Below are positions 5,169 to 6,073 of a stretch of 6,073 bases of DNA, piece by piece (positions within the stretch are counted from its first letter, which is position 1; every line of letters begins with the position of its first letter). The translations under genes and the position numbers were made by a program. The notes below the pieces were generated by a model. That model saw only the letters and a program-made list of their open reading frames with translations. It was not told the DNA's origin and searched no databases. Source of the stretch: Pseudomonadota bacterium (lineage in GTDB: Bacteria > Pseudomonadota > Gammaproteobacteria > Acidiferrobacterales > Acidiferrobacteraceae); the NCBI GenBank assembly GCA_021797365.1, contig JAJZZU010000174.1, positions 1 through 6,073 of the forward strand, read 5' to 3'.

Positions 5169-6073
5169 GTGCGGCATCGTGGGTCTCCCCAATGTCGGCA
5201 AATCGACGTTGTTCAATGCGCTGACAGCGGCGGCCATTCCTGCGGAAAACTACCCCTTTTGCACCATAGAGCCGAACGTGGGCGTGGTGGCGATCCCCGA
5301 TCCCCGGCTCAAGGCCCTAGCCGAGATCGCGAAGCCGGAACGCATCGTACCCGCGGTGATGGAGTTCGTGGACATCGCCGGGCTCGTGGCGGGTGCGGCC
5401 CAGGGCGAGGGGCTTGGCAACAAGTTTCTCTCGCATATCCGCGAGACCGACGCCATCATCGAGGTGGTGCGCTGTTTCGAGGACGAGAACGTGATCCACG
5501 TCGCCGGCCGTGTCGACCCCCTGGCCGATATCGACGTGATCCATACTGAGCTCGCGCTTGCCGATCTCGAGAGCGTCGACCGTGCGCTTGCGCGCGAAAG
5601 CAAGGGCGCGCGTGCCGGCAACAAGGAGGACAGTAAGCGCCGCGAACTGCTCACGCGTATCCGCAGTCATCTGAACGAGGGCGGCATGGTGCGGACGCTG
5701 TCTTTGACCGACGACGAACGTCTGATGATCCGCGGCTTCTCGCTCCTGACCGCCAAGCCCGTGCTCTATGTCGGGAACGTGAAGGAAGGCGGTTTTACGG
5801 GGAACCCGCTGTGGGAGCGGGTAGCCTCCCGTGCCCGCGACGAAGGGGCCCAGGCCCTGGCCATCTGTGCGGCCTTCGAGGCCGAACTCGTGTCGCTCGC
5901 CGATGAGGAGCGTCCGGCATTCCTGGCCGAGATCGGCCTAGACGAACCGGGCCTTGACCGTCTCGTACGGGCCGCCTTTGCGCTCTTGGGCCTCGAGACC
6001 TTCTTTACCGCCGGGCCCCAGGAGGTCCGCGCGTGGACCATCCGCCAGGGGAGTCTCGCCCCGCAGGCCGCGG
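5158..6073 (+). CDS. ychF: Redox-regulated ATPase / Obg-family P-loop protein YchF (3' partial)
   Basis: YchF (also EngD, OLA1 in eukaryotes) is a ribosome-associated P-loop NTPase of the Obg group that prefers ATP over GTP and affects oxidative-stress responses in E. coli. The frame is uninterrupted from ATG 5158 to the window end: 305 codons plus one base. Motifs are the P-loop GLPNVGKST at residues 9-17, the G3 motif DIAGLV at 72-77 with Leu where classical GTPases have catalytic Gln (the HAS-GTPase feature), and NVKE at 207-210 in place of the guanine-specifying NKxD. The residues around 115-200 form the helical insertion. The TGS domain begins near LETFFTAGPQEVRAWTIRQG, and about 55-60 residues are missing beyond the edge. 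The pth-ychF pairing is widespread. The first 11 bases overlap pth. Very sure. Confidence 0.97.
   Translation, partial: MGLKCGIVGLPNVGKSTLFNALTAAAIPAENYPFCTIEPNVGVVAIPDPRLKALAEIAKPERIVPAVMEFVDIAGLVAGAAQGEGLGNKFLSHIRETDAIIEVVRCFEDENVIHVAGRVDPLADIDVIHTELALADLESVDRALARESKGARAGNKEDSKRRELLTRIRSHLNEGGMVRTLSLTDDERLMIRGFSLLTAKPVLYVGNVKEGGFTGNPLWERVASRARDEGAQALAICAAFEAELVSLADEERPAFLAEIGLDEPGLDRLVRAAFALLGLETFFTAGPQEVRAWTIRQGSLAPQAA

Overview
The window is a compact, entirely plus-strand housekeeping segment from a GC-rich gammaproteobacterium. The order is TPR protein – lolB – ispE – tRNA-Gln(TTG) – prs – rplY – pth – ychF. This is the arrangement I know from Pseudomonas (the PA4667–PA4673 region) and relatives, so the class assignment is fairly secure. 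LolB is extremely basic and contains no glutamate. That would fit an acidophilic gammaproteobacterium (for example an Acidiferrobacter-like lineage), but this is inference and cannot be settled from this window.

Layout. Bases 1-1314 hold the C-terminal part of a tetratricopeptide-repeat protein whose start lies upstream of the window. Its stop codon shares one base with the lolB start (TGATG), and the lolB stop overlaps the ispE start (ATGA), so these three genes look translationally coupled. The ispE frame has no stop before tRNA-Gln. It runs 21 bases into the tRNA gene and ends on a TAA in the D-loop. A 45-base gap leads to prs, which has a GTG start. A 63-base gap leads to rplY. The pth gene begins on a TTG one base after the rplY stop, and ychF overlaps the end of pth by 11 bases. 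The window ends inside the ychF TGS domain.

Roles. LolB receives lipoproteins at the outer membrane. IspE is the kinase of the MEP isoprenoid pathway. Prs makes PRPP for nucleotides, histidine and tryptophan. tRNA-Gln, bL25, Pth and YchF all serve translation: charging substrate, 5S rRNA binding, recycling of peptidyl-tRNA and a ribosome-associated ATPase. The region therefore mixes envelope, isoprenoid, nucleotide and translation functions in one tight array. No stretch over 300 bases lacks a gene. I see no mobile element, CRISPR, phage or defence gene, and no convincing promoter or intrinsic terminator.

I do not see an undescribed system. The observation most worth testing is the ispE/tRNA-Gln overlap: RNase P processing at the exact tRNA 5' end would remove the ispE stop codon and leave a non-stop mRNA. 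The unusual charge of LolB comes second.
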